Assembly (NCBI RefSeq): GCF_011742165.1
Contig: NZ_JAAQTO010000039.1
Span: 1 to 64,000, forward strand
Reading direction: 5' to 3'
DNA from: Billgrantia bachuensis
GTDB taxonomy: Bacteria > Pseudomonadota > Gammaproteobacteria > Pseudomonadales > Halomonadaceae
DNA length: 64,000 nt
Part shown: one piece after another, positions 18,154 to 26,057 of the stretch
Layout of the letters: each line of letters starts with the position of its first letter
Position numbering within the stretch: the stretch's first letter is position 1
Position numbers and translations under genes: made by a program
Notes under the pieces: generated by a model
The model's input: only the letters and a program-made list of their open reading frames with translations
What the model was told of the DNA's origin: nothing
Databases searched by the model: none

Positions 18154-19386
18154 ATGTACCAATCACTTCTTCGCGATCAGCTAGAGACTCTGAAGTCCTC
18201 CAATCAGTATCGAACCTTCACCACCCTCAGCCGCCTCTGCGGCCAGTATCCGTTAGCCAAGCTGAGCAATCATCACCCAGAGCCCGTGGTTATCTGGTGC
18301 AGTAACGACTATCTGGGCATGTCCCAGCATCCGTGCGTACTTACCGAGATGCACAGAGCACTAGGGATCTATGGCGCCGGCTCCGGTGGGTCACGCAATA
18401 TTGGTGGGTCTCACGAAGTGTACGCACGCCTGGAGGCAAGCCTTGCGGACTGGCACGGCAAGGAATCTGCTCTGGTTTTTCCTACCGGCTTCGGCTCCAA
18501 CGACGCTACCATCCAGTGCCTTCTACGCCGTATTCCCAACTGCGTGGTGATCAGTGACGAACTGAACCACGCCTCTATCGTGAACGGCATCCGCTCGACG
18601 CCCAACGAACGCCAGATCTTCCGCCATAGCGACGTAGCCCACCTGGAGCAGATTCTGTCCAGTTATCAACTGGATCGTCCAAAGCTCGTGGTGTTCGAGT
18701 CAGTCTATTCGATGGACGGAGACATTGCCCCCATCGAAGAGATCGTCACCGTTGCCAAGCGCTACAACGCTCTCACCTACCTCGACGAAGTACATGCCGT
18801 TGGCATGTACGGCCCACGTGGCGCAGGCATAGCGGCTGAACTCGGCCTTACCGATCAGGTAGATATCATTCAAGGCACCATGGCCAAGGCCATCGGGGTA
18901 ATTGGTGGTTATATCGCCTCGACTCATGTGCTTGTCGATGCCGTGCGCTCCTTCGCTACCGGCTTCATTTTTACCACCTCGCTTCCTCCGGCAATCACCG
19001 CTGGTTGCCTGGCTAGTGTCGAGCACTTGAAGGCCAACAGTGCTGAGCGGGAGCGGTTGCACACCCAAACGGCCAAGCTGCGCGTAAACCTCCAACAACA
19101 TGACATTCCAGTCATGCCCTGCTCACAGACGCACGTACTACCAGTGCTGGTGGGCGAAGCAAAGCGCTGTAAATCTGCGGCCGAACGCTTGCTGCATACC
19201 CATGGTGTGTATCTGCAACCTATCAATTATCCCTCGGTACCGGTGGGCACCGAGCGCTTCCGAGTGAATGCCACACCAAACCACAGCGACGCCCAAATCG
19301 AGCACTTGGCAGTGTCGCTACGCGAGACATTCGAGCATTTCTCCATTCCGCTTGCGTCCCAAGTGTTCAGCGCGGAGGTGGCATGA
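18154..19386 (+). CDS. 5-aminolevulinate-synthase-like alpha-oxoamine synthase (predicted serine plus succinyl-CoA)
   Basis: A 410-residue PLP enzyme, strongly similar to alphaproteobacterial [17 protein letters not shown] (48-60), DELNHAS (135-141), ESVYSMDGD (182-190), [13 protein letters not shown] (211-223) and PLP-lysine K245 in [19 protein letters not shown] stands 8 bases before the ATG at 18154, which matches ALAS N-termini. Gammaproteobacteria normally make ALA from glutamyl-tRNA, so this copy is probably not for haem. The residue equivalent to the glycine-selecting Thr83 of Rhodobacter ALAS is Ser80 (GGSRNIGG rather than GGTRNISG), a change reported to let ALAS accept serine or alanine. 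First gene of a tight five-gene operon. Confidence 0.88.
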   Translation: MYQSLLRDQLETLKSSNQYRTFTTLSRLCGQYPLAKLSNHHPEPVVIWCSNDYLGMSQHPCVLTEMHRALGIYGAGSGGSRNIGGSHEVYARLEASLADWHGKESALVFPTGFGSNDATIQCLLRRIPNCVVISDELNHASIVNGIRSTPNERQIFRHSDVAHLEQILSSYQLDRPKLVVFESVYSMDGDIAPIEEIVTVAKRYNALTYLDEVHAVGMYGPRGAGIAAELGLTDQVDIIQGTMAKAIGVIGGYIASTHVLVDAVRSFATGFIFTTSLPPAITAGCLASVEHLKANSAERERLHTQTAKLRVNLQQHDIPVMPCSQTHVLPVLVGEAKRCKSAAERLLHTHGVYLQPINYPSVPVGTERFRVNATPNHSDAQIEHLAVSLRETFEHFSIPLASQVFSAEVA

Positions 19387-19387
19387 G

Positions 19388-19891
19388 ATGAATCAACCCT
19401 TCCTTATCGTGCGCCCTGCGATGGTGGCCGACCTGAACAGGCTAGTGGAGCTGCGTGCTTACCTGCTGGATGGTACTGAAGCCATGTATTCAAGCAAGAC
19501 ACCAGAAGACTCAATGCGCTGGCGCGCGGCTTACCGCACCTGGCTGAGCAGCCACTTAAACACAAGCAATTGCGTGCATGTTCTCGCCGCAGAACACAAG
19601 GAAACTGGTGAAGTGCTTGGCTGTGCAACCGCGATTATCGATCAACGTGCACCAGCTCCCGGATGCCTTAACGGCTTGTCCGGCTGGGTACAGTCGGTGG
19701 TGGTGGAGCCGCAATGGCGTAACCGTGGCATAGCCCGACAATTGATGCAGAACCTGCTGCGCTGGTTCGCCAGCTGCAGCGTAGGCTCCGTGGTGCTTCA
19801 GAGCACCGAGGCTGCCGACAAGCTGTACCAGACACTGGGCTTCGCCACCAGCGACGAGCGCCTACTGATCCGTCAGGAGGCCTCGGCATGA
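19388..19891 (+). CDS. GNAT N-acetyltransferase of the ALAS-like operon
   Basis: A 167-residue GNAT fold: IVRPAMVADLNRLVELRAYL at the N-terminus, VQSVVVEPQWRNRGIARQLM (motif A) near residues 98-117, and a C-terminal STEAADKLYQTLGF. It starts 1 base after the ALAS-like stop and its own stop overlaps the next start (19888-19891), so translation is coupled. In the alaremycin pathway, as I recall it, an acetyltransferase N-acetylates the amino-ketone made by the ALAS homologue; the same step is inferred here from order and coupling. Self-resistance by acetylation is the alternative. Confidence 0.8.
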   Translation: MNQPFLIVRPAMVADLNRLVELRAYLLDGTEAMYSSKTPEDSMRWRAAYRTWLSSHLNTSNCVHVLAAEHKETGEVLGCATAIIDQRAPAPGCLNGLSGWVQSVVVEPQWRNRGIARQLMQNLLRWFASCSVGSVVLQSTEAADKLYQTLGFATSDERLLIRQEASA

Positions 19892-20958
19892 AGATCCTGA
19901 TCATCGGCCTAGGCTATGCCGGCAATCGCTACCAACGCGCCTTCGAGAATATCGCCGCGAGCACTGACCTGCCGCTGTCGCTGGCCTACGTCGGGCGCCG
20001 GCAGAAACCGACCGAGCTGCCCTATTTCAACAGCGTAGACCGGGCGCTGCAGGAGTTCGCCCCGGATATCGTCGTGGTCAGCGTCAACGACCACAGCCAT
20101 GCGCCAGTGCTGCAACAGCTGGCCGGTTACAGGGGCTTCGTGATCTGCGAGAAGCCACTGGCCACGCCGCAGGACAACCTGGACAAGCTGCTCGGCGCAC
20201 TGAAACACATCAGTGGCTTTGCTCTGGATCTGGTGGAGCGCTACTCGGACGCCAGCCGGCAATTGCGCGAGTGGGTCGAACGCCATGACTGGCAACTGGT
20301 GCGCGCCAGCTTCCACTGGGGCAAGGATCGCATCAACGACTACCGCCCCACCTGCGGTGTGACCAGCGAAGTGATCCATGCCCTGGATCTACTTGGCTGG
20401 ATCTGCCCACGCGCCGGTCAGCTCAAGGTGCATGGCGTACTCGGCGTGCGCTCGGACTTCTCGATCTCCGGCAGCGAGGTGCTCGACACCCTACAGCTCA
20501 CCGCCAGTCTGGGTGAGGCGCGGATCACCGGCTACGCCAGCTTCGTCAACATCGCTCGCCAGCGCACGGTGGACTTCAGCTTCGTCGATCGCGATACCCG
20601 GCTGATACACGCACGCCTAGTGTTCGACACGCCGCGCTGGGACCACGACCAGCTTCGAATCTGGACACGCAACGCCAATGGAACCGAGGACGTGCTGCAC
20701 GAGTTCGCAGCCGCCCCTGACGAGCCTGGACTCGACACTCTGCACAAACTCTCGCGTCTATGCCGGCAGGTGGTTCACGCAGTGGCACTCAAGGAGCAAC
20801 CACCCCAAGCCTTCGCCGATCTCGAAACCGCCATGGAGCTACAGCGCCTGCTTAACGAGCTCGACAACCACGCCCAAACCCCACCACCGGTTCGCTACGT
20901 CCATGGCGAAACGCGCGTGCTGCTGGCCGAGGACAGCGACCTGGAAAGCCTCGGGTAG
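19888..20958 (+). CDS. Gfo/Idh/MocA-type NAD(P) oxidoreductase of the ALAS-like operon
   Basis: 356 residues. The N-terminal Rossmann fold starts MKILIIGLGYAGNRYQRAF; DIVVVSVNDHSHAPVL and the family-defining CEKPLATP (around residues 89-96) follow. The C-terminal dimerisation/substrate domain includes HWGKDRINDYRPTCGVTSEV, in the position where the family often carries its catalytic Lys/His pair. Members oxidise or reduce sugar, imine or keto substrates and some drive eliminations by transient oxidation. In this operon it is a candidate for the dehydration that would convert the serine-derived CH2OH to an exomethylene group. That assignment is inference. Confidence 0.82.
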   Translation: MKILIIGLGYAGNRYQRAFENIAASTDLPLSLAYVGRRQKPTELPYFNSVDRALQEFAPDIVVVSVNDHSHAPVLQQLAGYRGFVICEKPLATPQDNLDKLLGALKHISGFALDLVERYSDASRQLREWVERHDWQLVRASFHWGKDRINDYRPTCGVTSEVIHALDLLGWICPRAGQLKVHGVLGVRSDFSISGSEVLDTLQLTASLGEARITGYASFVNIARQRTVDFSFVDRDTRLIHARLVFDTPRWDHDQLRIWTRNANGTEDVLHEFAAAPDEPGLDTLHKLSRLCRQVVHAVALKEQPPQAFADLETAMELQRLLNELDNHAQTPPPVRYVHGETRVLLAEDSDLESLG

Positions 20959-20980
20959 CTCAATCACAAGGAGAAAGACT

Positions 20981-22834
20981 ATGTGTGGAATCGCTGGATG
21001 GCTGTCCTACAGCCAGAACATGGAAACGCAACGCGGCACCCTCCAACGCATGACCGACACCATGGCCCTACGCGGACCGGATGCCGGTGGGTTGTGGATC
21101 GACGGTCCGGTCGGCCTGGGCCACCGACGCCTGTCGATCATTGACTTGGAAGGTGGCCGTCAACCTATGACAGTCATGCACGGCGGCCTGCGTGAAGTGG
21201 CTGCTATCACCTACAGCGGCGAGGTCTACAACTTCCGAGAGCTGCGCACCGAGCTGCAGCAACTCGGACACCAGTTCGAGACTCGCAGTGATACCGAAGT
21301 GGTTCTACGCGCCTATGTGGAATGGGGCGAAGCCTTCGTCGAACGTCTCAATGGCATGTATGCCTTCGCCATTTGGGATCTGCGCATCCAAGAACTACTG
21401 ATGATTCGCGACCGCGTGGGTGTCAAGCCGCTGTACTACTTCCAAACCTCCGACGGTGTGGTATTCGGCTCCGAGCCTAAGGCTCTGCTGGCCAATCCCC
21501 TAGTGCCGCGTAAGGTGCGCGCCGATGGCCTGCGAGAAATACTGGAAATGGTGAAAACCCCGGGGCATGCCGTATTCGCCGGCATGAACGAAGTGATGCC
21601 AGGCGAGATAGTGCGAATCAACCGCCAAGGCCTAAACCGCCGCCACTATTGGAAGCTGGAAGCACGTGAGCACAGCCACTCGTTGGACGAGACCATTCGC
21701 CATACCCGCTACCTGCTGGAGGACATCGTCGAGCGCCAGATAATCGCTGACGTACCGCTATGCAGCCTGCTCTCAGGCGGGCTCGACTCTTCAATTATCA
21801 CCGCGCTGGCTTCCAAGAAACTGCTGGCAGCCGGCAAGGAGAACATTCGCTCCTTTTCCGTCGACTTCGTTGATCACGGCGGCGGCTTCACCAGCGACGC
21901 CGTACGCGGCACGCCGGACGCCCCATTTGTCCGTGATTTGGTGGAGAAGATCCGCTCCAGTCATCAGGAGATTGTCCTCGACAGTCGCGAACTGGCCGAC
22001 CCAGCGCTACGTGCACAGATCGTTCGCGCCCTCGACTTGCCACCGGCCTTTTGGGGCGACATGTGGCCGTCGCTCTACCGCCTGTTCCAGGAGGTGCGCC
22101 GGCAATCGACAGTGGCACTGTCCGGGGAAAGCGCGGACGAGGTATTCGGCGGCTACCGCTGGTTCCACGACCCTGTGGCGATCCAGGCCCACACCTTTCC
22201 CTGGCTGACCTCAGTCACGGGCAAATATTTCGACGGTAAGCCTCTGTTCGATCAGGGACTGCTAGCACAGTTGGACATGCAGAATTTCCTGCATGACAGC
22301 TACTCCCAAGCGATCTCCGAAGCACCGGTACTGCCGACCGAAAGTACGATAGACCAGCGTATGCGCCAGATGAGCTACGTCAACCTGACGCGCTTTGTGC
22401 AGACCCTACTGGATCGCAAGGACCGCATGAGCATGGCCGTCGGCCTCGAGGTGCGGGTGCCCTTCTGCGACCACCGGCTGGTCGAGTATGCCTTCAACAT
22501 TCCTTGGGCGATGAAGGCCTTCGACGGGCGGGAGAAAAGCATCCTGCGCGCAGCGACTCGCGACCTGCTGCCGGAGTCGATCAGCGAGCGGGTCAAGAGC
22601 CCCTACCCTTCGACCCAAGACCCGGCCTATGAGCAGGCCCTGCGCGATGCCCTAGCCGCTATCCAAGCTGATCGAAACGCGCCGGTGACGCCACTCCTCG
22701 ACAGAGGCCGAATCCAGCAAACACTTGCCAAGCCGCTCGGTAGTGTCTCGCCCATGTACGAGCGCATGGGCATGGAGTTGGCGGTCGGCCTCAACAGTTG
22801 GCTGAACGAGTACGACGTGAGTCTCGAACTCTAG
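20981..22834 (+). CDS. Asparagine-synthetase-like glutamine amidotransferase of the ALAS-like operon
   Basis: 617 residues, full-length class II amidotransferase plus ATP-PPi synthetase. N-terminal nucleophile Cys2 in MCGIAGW; RGPDAGG near 33; YSGEVYNFRELR near 73; SDTEVVLRAY near 97; the PP-loop SGGLDSS near 267; SGESADEVFGGY near 384. AAGGAG stands 8 bases before the ATG at 20981, so the longer frame from 20678 (inside the oxidoreductase gene) is rejected. It could be an ordinary AsnB, but its place in the operon suggests amidation of the pathway's free carboxylate, which would turn an alaremycin-type acid into a primocarcin-type amide. Assignment of family is firm, substrate is inference. 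Confidence 0.9.
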   Translation: MCGIAGWLSYSQNMETQRGTLQRMTDTMALRGPDAGGLWIDGPVGLGHRRLSIIDLEGGRQPMTVMHGGLREVAAITYSGEVYNFRELRTELQQLGHQFETRSDTEVVLRAYVEWGEAFVERLNGMYAFAIWDLRIQELLMIRDRVGVKPLYYFQTSDGVVFGSEPKALLANPLVPRKVRADGLREILEMVKTPGHAVFAGMNEVMPGEIVRINRQGLNRRHYWKLEAREHSHSLDETIRHTRYLLEDIVERQIIADVPLCSLLSGGLDSSIITALASKKLLAAGKENIRSFSVDFVDHGGGFTSDAVRGTPDAPFVRDLVEKIRSSHQEIVLDSRELADPALRAQIVRALDLPPAFWGDMWPSLYRLFQEVRRQSTVALSGESADEVFGGYRWFHDPVAIQAHTFPWLTSVTGKYFDGKPLFDQGLLAQLDMQNFLHDSYSQAISEAPVLPTESTIDQRMRQMSYVNLTRFVQTLLDRKDRMSMAVGLEVRVPFCDHRLVEYAFNIPWAMKAFDGREKSILRAATRDLLPESISERVKSPYPSTQDPAYEQALRDALAAIQADRNAPVTPLLDRGRIQQTLAKPLGSVSPMYERMGMELAVGLNSWLNEYDVSLEL

Positions 22835-22843
22835 CTCTCACGC

Positions 22844-22870
22844 GATGTGGTCCCGACTCGGGGCCACATC
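22844..22870 (+). terminator. Strong hairpin between the amidotransferase and the exporter
   Basis: GATGTGGTCCC (22844-22854) pairs over 11 bases, with one G-U, with GGGGCCACATC (22860-22870) around a 5-base loop. The following sequence (CCTTCCCCTAAAT) has no proper T-run, so partial termination or mRNA stabilisation is as likely as full termination. Confidence 0.5.
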
Positions 22871-22906
22871 CCTTCCCCTAAATACTATCTGGAACCTAAG
22901 TGAGCA

Positions 22907-24112
22907 ATGAGTATGAATACTCCTAACCAATCTTCCGTTTACCTAATAGCCTTGGGAGCCTTTGCCCTCGGCATGGCCTCCTACGTTACCGCTGGGCTGA
23001 TTCCGATGATCGAAGCCTCATTCGCGGTATCGGTGTCGATGGCTGCACAATTGGTTACTGCCTTCACCCTTGCCTATGGACTGGGCTCTCCTATCTTCGT
23101 TGCCTTGACCCCAGCCCATCGACAGCGTGCCGGCCTGCTCTTGTCTCTAGGCATGTTCGTCATCGCCAGTGCCGCTAGCGCACTGGCCGAAAGCTTCACT
23201 GTGCTAATGATCTGGCGCGCCATTGCAGGCGTAGGTGCCGGCGTATACCTAGCCATGGGCATTGGTGCCTCTGCGGCAGTTTCCACCCCAGAACACCGGG
23301 GCAAGGCCATTGCAATCATTATGGGCGGCATGGCCAGCGGTGTGGTGCTTGGCGTACCGCTCAGCCTGTTGTTTGCTGAGCAGATGGGATGGCAATCGGC
23401 GCTTTGGCTTGTCGCCCTACTCGGCTTGATTGCCTTTGTCGGCTTGCTTCTGAAACTGCCGGCCCTGCCCGCAGCGACAGCCAGCTCGCTAAGACAGAAG
23501 CTGACGATTCTCAGCGACGGCCATGTTCTGGTCATTCTGACAGTTTCCCTGCTGGCAGCCATTGCCAGCCTAGGCATGTACACCTTCATCGCTCCGCTAT
23601 TGACTGACCCGGCCTATGGGGCCGTGCGCTCAGTCACACCCTATCTCTGGGTCTGGGGCATTGGCGGTGTACTCGGCAGCTTCTTGGTCGGGCCACTGGT
23701 AGATCGTCTCAAGGGGCCCAATGTCACCTTTACCATTATGTTGATTCTTGCAGCATCACTATTTGTACTTCCGCTTGCAGCCGCGCTAAGTACTTGGCTG
23801 GTGATGCTACCAATCGTTCTTTGGGGGGCCGTTGGCTGGGCTTTGCAGGTGCCGCAAAACAACGAGCTCATCCGGGCTCGCCAAGCGAAGGGCGACGGCA
23901 ATCTAGCCATTGCCCTGAATGAATCAGCGCTGTACCTGGGCAGCGCCATTGGTGCAGCAGCCGGTGGCTTCTTACTGCTGCTTCAGCTACCAATATGGTC
24001 TTTGGCAGCGTGCGCTGGCGGTGTGGCAGCGCTGGGTGCCCTGCTGCAGATCGTCAATCTGCGCCGGCAGCCAAAGCTGGTAGCCGAGACGCAAGTTGGT
24101 TCCTGTAACTGA
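22907..24112 (+). CDS. MFS drug-efflux-type transporter of the ALAS-like operon
   Basis: A 401-residue, 12-span major-facilitator permease of the arabinose-efflux/DHA1 type. VYLIALGAFALGMASYVTAG is span 1. Span 4 carries WRAIAGVGAGVYLAM, and the GKAIAIIMGGMASGVVLGVP segment resembles motif C of drug antiporters. It sits in the inner membrane and would export a small product by proton antiport. As last gene of the operon it is the likely exporter and self-protection determinant. The ATG at 22907 is followed by a second ATG two codons later; either could serve. Confidence 0.88.
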   Translation: MSMNTPNQSSVYLIALGAFALGMASYVTAGLIPMIEASFAVSVSMAAQLVTAFTLAYGLGSPIFVALTPAHRQRAGLLLSLGMFVIASAASALAESFTVLMIWRAIAGVGAGVYLAMGIGASAAVSTPEHRGKAIAIIMGGMASGVVLGVPLSLLFAEQMGWQSALWLVALLGLIAFVGLLLKLPALPAATASSLRQKLTILSDGHVLVILTVSLLAAIASLGMYTFIAPLLTDPAYGAVRSVTPYLWVWGIGGVLGSFLVGPLVDRLKGPNVTFTIMLILAASLFVLPLAAALSTWLVMLPIVLWGAVGWALQVPQNNELIRARQAKGDGNLAIALNESALYLGSAIGAAAGGFLLLLQLPIWSLAACAGGVAALGALLQIVNLRRQPKLVAETQVGSCN

Positions 24113-24199
24113 GGTATCGGGATAGAATAGAGCGCCGGTTGATTATACGTACCTGAAAGCAGGTCTGAAAGTTGGTGGCACGTCGCTTAGCGTCGTCGC

Positions 24200-24369
24200 T
24201 GCCAACTATTGGTGAGATGCCCTAGAAGAGATGCAGCAGGACCAGGACAACTATCTGGCCACCTACAATGCAAAACCCCCGCACCAAGGGCGAAGCATGA
24301 TGGGGGATGACACTCTATGCCGCTTTCAAGAAAGGGTTTCCCAAGACGACAAAGAAGGAAATCAGATAA
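24200..24369 (+). mobile_element. Transposase 3' remnant (rve_3-type, IS481/IS3-like)
   Basis: Around 24216-24310 the frame reads LEEMQQDQDNYLATYNAKPP followed by HQGRSM, the C-terminal signature of integrase-core transposases (usually LQADLD..L..YN..RPHQGR). After a further mutation the correct ending, KGFPKTTKKEIR and stop, appears in the next frame at 24334-24369. Upstream frames are degraded, with stop codons. It marks the right border of the biosynthetic island. Confidence 0.75.
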
Positions 24370-24523
24370 ACGGCACAAAACACTGCTTAACTATAGGGAG
24401 CCCACGAGGTGTGGGTCAGTCGGAAACCATTACTGCATCCATCTCGTGCCTATTGACACATGCATCAATACCGGCACATTGACACATGAGAGGCTTGCTC
24501 TCAAACACATAAGGAAAACCACC

Positions 24524-24652
24524 ATGGCTCTTAAACCAGGTCCAAAGCCAACTGCCAAATCAACAGGGAAACTTGATCAACGACGACGTGACAATAAAAA
24601 CACACCGGGAAATACCTCGGAATTAAAACCTAGCAAATCCTCAAAAAAATAA
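24524..24652 (+). CDS. Small basic Lys/Pro/Ser-rich protein
   Basis: A 42-residue protein (MALKPGPKPTAKSTGKLDQR start) with about a quarter Lys/Arg and no hydrophobic core, so probably disordered or nucleic-acid binding. TAAGGA stands 9 bases before the ATG, and a textbook terminator follows 20 bases after the stop, so this is a self-contained expressed unit rather than a chance frame. No family is recognised. The upstream ~150 bases (24370-24523) hold no other gene. Confidence 0.55.
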   Translation: MALKPGPKPTAKSTGKLDQRRRDNKNTPGNTSELKPSKSSKK

Positions 24653-24672
24653 GACAGATTACCTGGTTACTT

Positions 24673-24703
24673 AAAAAAGCTACCGTGACGGTAGCTTTTT
24701 TTA
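24673..24703. terminator. Bidirectional intrinsic terminator
   Basis: AAAAAAGCTACCG (24673-24685), three bases, CGGTAGCTTTTTTT: long A/T-flanked stem that works on both strands. It ends the small basic gene on the plus strand and would end any transcript leaving the truncated regulator copy on the minus strand. Confidence 0.9.
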
Positions 24704-24719
24704 TTATTTATCTCACTCA

Positions 24720-25209
24720 GTGGCCGACCTGAAGAAAAACACCACGCCCCCCCTTGCTTCACCAGGGTGGAGGCACACAACAGGCCGCGCTGTGCATCGC
24801 TGCGGTAAGCTCGAGGCAGCCCGAACAGCGCCGTACCCCCTTCCTCCAGGCTACCGCCGAAATGCTGCACCCAGCACGCCAGCGCCGAGGGATCGGCCGC
24901 CACGGCATGCAGTTGGATCAGTACGCGGGCGCTCTCCATCTCCTCGATATCGGAAGCGACGGCGGCGGCCTCCTCGTCCTCCGCCGACAGCTCCTCGACT
25001 TCGACGCCGTAGATCTCGGCCAGATGGCGAGCGGTACGATACAACACCGCCTTGCCACTCTCCGTCCGCTTGATGGAAGCGATAGAGACGCACAAGCGCC
25101 GGTCAAAACAGTACTCGGCCAGCGCCTCCTGACTCAGGCCCAGCCGCTTCCGATGCTGCTTCAAGCGCTCACGATCCAGCCGCAAGCGCCCGTCTTGGGG
25201 GATGATCAA
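24720..25209 (-). pseudogene. Truncated copy of the XRE/STAND regulator (first ~160 codons)
   Basis: The protein from MIIPQDGRLRLDRERLKQHR onward is nearly identical to the start of the 1051-residue regulator at 11781-14936 (changes include Ala to Thr in KRTESG and Glu to Gly in EIYGVE). Nucleotide homology stops at about 24720 and includes a frameshift near 24755, after which the reading frame drifts into unrelated sequence. Homology on the 5' side stops right after the start codon, so promoter and upstream sequence differ. It keeps an intact helix-turn-helix, so a short DNA-binding protein could still be made. Confidence 0.88.
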
Positions 25210-25253
25210 TTTGTGGTCCTTTGCCGCGTGGGTGCGGCAAGAGAGGGATGGTT

Positions 25254-25306
25254 GGTTAACGACAAAGCTCAGCCGTCAGCTGCGGCTCCTTGTCAGGTTG
25301 TTACCG
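25254..25306 (-). repeat. attC-like site J, distal end of the cassette array
   Basis: GGTTAAC (25254-25260) and GTTACCG (25300-25306) are degenerate core boxes. The inner arms GACAAAGCTCAGCCG and CGGCTCCTTGTC pair with bulges. It follows the GIY-YIG-like gene, as expected for a cassette's own site. Confidence 0.55.
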
Positions 25307-25312
25307 AGCCGT

Positions 25313-25792
25313 TCACTCGGACCATACCCTAAGGTTGCCCGACCTCCATAACTCTCCATCCCAGCACAGGACATCGTGAAGGTCGGCATAAATAGATAGC
25401 TGGTTATACCGCGGCGCGCCGTCGTTCTTGAACCAGTGAGACAAAAGCGCCGTGGGACGCGGCGGATAAATCCTCTTTCGCTCATTCAGGTTGGGCTGCC
25501 AAAAATACACGATTATCGACTCAGCAATCTCAAGTGAGTACGAGTGCTCCTGCGGATAGACCACCTCACCTAACCAAACGCCAAGGTCGCGAGTAATCTC
25601 GAAAATTTTGTGGTGCTGTTTAAATCGATTCTTATAAAGACTTTCAGTAATACCGCAATACTGTATCTGCTCGTTCCGCTCATATTTCCGCTTGCCTGTA
25701 AGTAGGTAAAGGCCATTGCCAATATCAGAGCGGCATACCTCTTCCAGCAAGTATGGTCCTCGCCAATGCAGGCGGATCGTAAGGTTATCCAC
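25313..25792 (-). CDS. GIY-YIG-like nuclease-fold protein (integron cassette)
   Basis: A 159-residue protein starting with GTG at 25792. Residues ~28-60 read GLYLLTGKRKYE, then QYCGITESLYKNRFKQHHK, which resembles the GIY-YIG core (strand-YxxxG, YCGIT, RFxxH). EIAESIIVYFWQPNLNERKR follows, where the family often has its catalytic Glu and Asn. DNA cleavage is a family property; the degenerate first motif leaves activity uncertain. Encoded on the minus strand between two attC-like sites. Confidence 0.6.
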   Translation of the reverse strand: MDNLTIRLHWRGPYLLEEVCRSDIGNGLYLLTGKRKYERNEQIQYCGITESLYKNRFKQHHKIFEITRDLGVWLGEVVYPQEHSYSLEIAESIIVYFWQPNLNERKRIYPPRPTALLSHWFKNDGAPRYNQLSIYADLHDVLCWDGELWRSGNLRVWSE

Positions 25793-25811
25793 GTTCTGTT
25801 GTTCCCCCTAT

Positions 25812-25872
25812 GCCTAACGAAGCTGAAGCAAAGGGCACGCGCCTTTCAAAAGCCTCGAATTGATCAATTTTT
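25812..25872 (-). repeat. attC-like site I (degenerate)
   Basis: A perfect GCCTAAC core (25812-25818; GTTAGGC on the minus strand) with arms CGAAGCTGAAGCAAAGGGC and, in the minus direction, CGAGGCTTTTGAAAGG, which pair imperfectly. The second core box is degraded. Confidence 0.5.
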
Positions 25873-25954
25873 GCACTGACTTTCGTGCTCTCTCGTAAAA
25901 TCCAGACCTGTTCTCATCAGAAGCTCGGCAGATTTCGCATACGAGCGCGATCAT
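25814..25954 (-). CDS. Possible short cassette protein or fragment
   Basis: A 46-residue frame (MIALVCEICRASDENRSGFY start) running into the attC core, whose GTTAG supplies the stop. No ribosome-binding site is visible, and the open frame extends upstream into site H without a better start. Helical, no family recognised. It is either a very short cassette gene or the remnant of a longer one. Confidence 0.3.
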   Translation of the reverse strand: MIALVCEICRASDENRSGFYERARKSVQKLINSRLLKGACPLLQLR

Positions 25955-25979
25955 CTGAAGTACATGGGCTTTTGCTACA

Positions 25980-26057
25980 GCCTCAACGCTAAGCACACGT
26001 GCGCGAGATTACGAGCGTCCCGCCGCCGCTTGCGGCGACTGCTGCCGCTTGTTAGAG
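25980..26057 (-). repeat. attC-like site H
   Basis: GCCTCAAC (25980-25987, core with one extra base) and GTTAGAG (26051-26057) bound a GC-rich interior with a strong CGCCGCCGCTTGCGGCG hairpin. The TAA stop of the PLD-like gene lies inside the second core. Confidence 0.7.

Noticed and set aside
18154..19386. ALAS-like gene as the haem-pathway ALA synthase
   Set aside because: Gammaproteobacteria use glutamyl-tRNA reductase; the gene sits in an operon with amidotransferase and exporter and has a Thr-to-Ser change at the glycine pocket. Not excluded without the rest of the genome.
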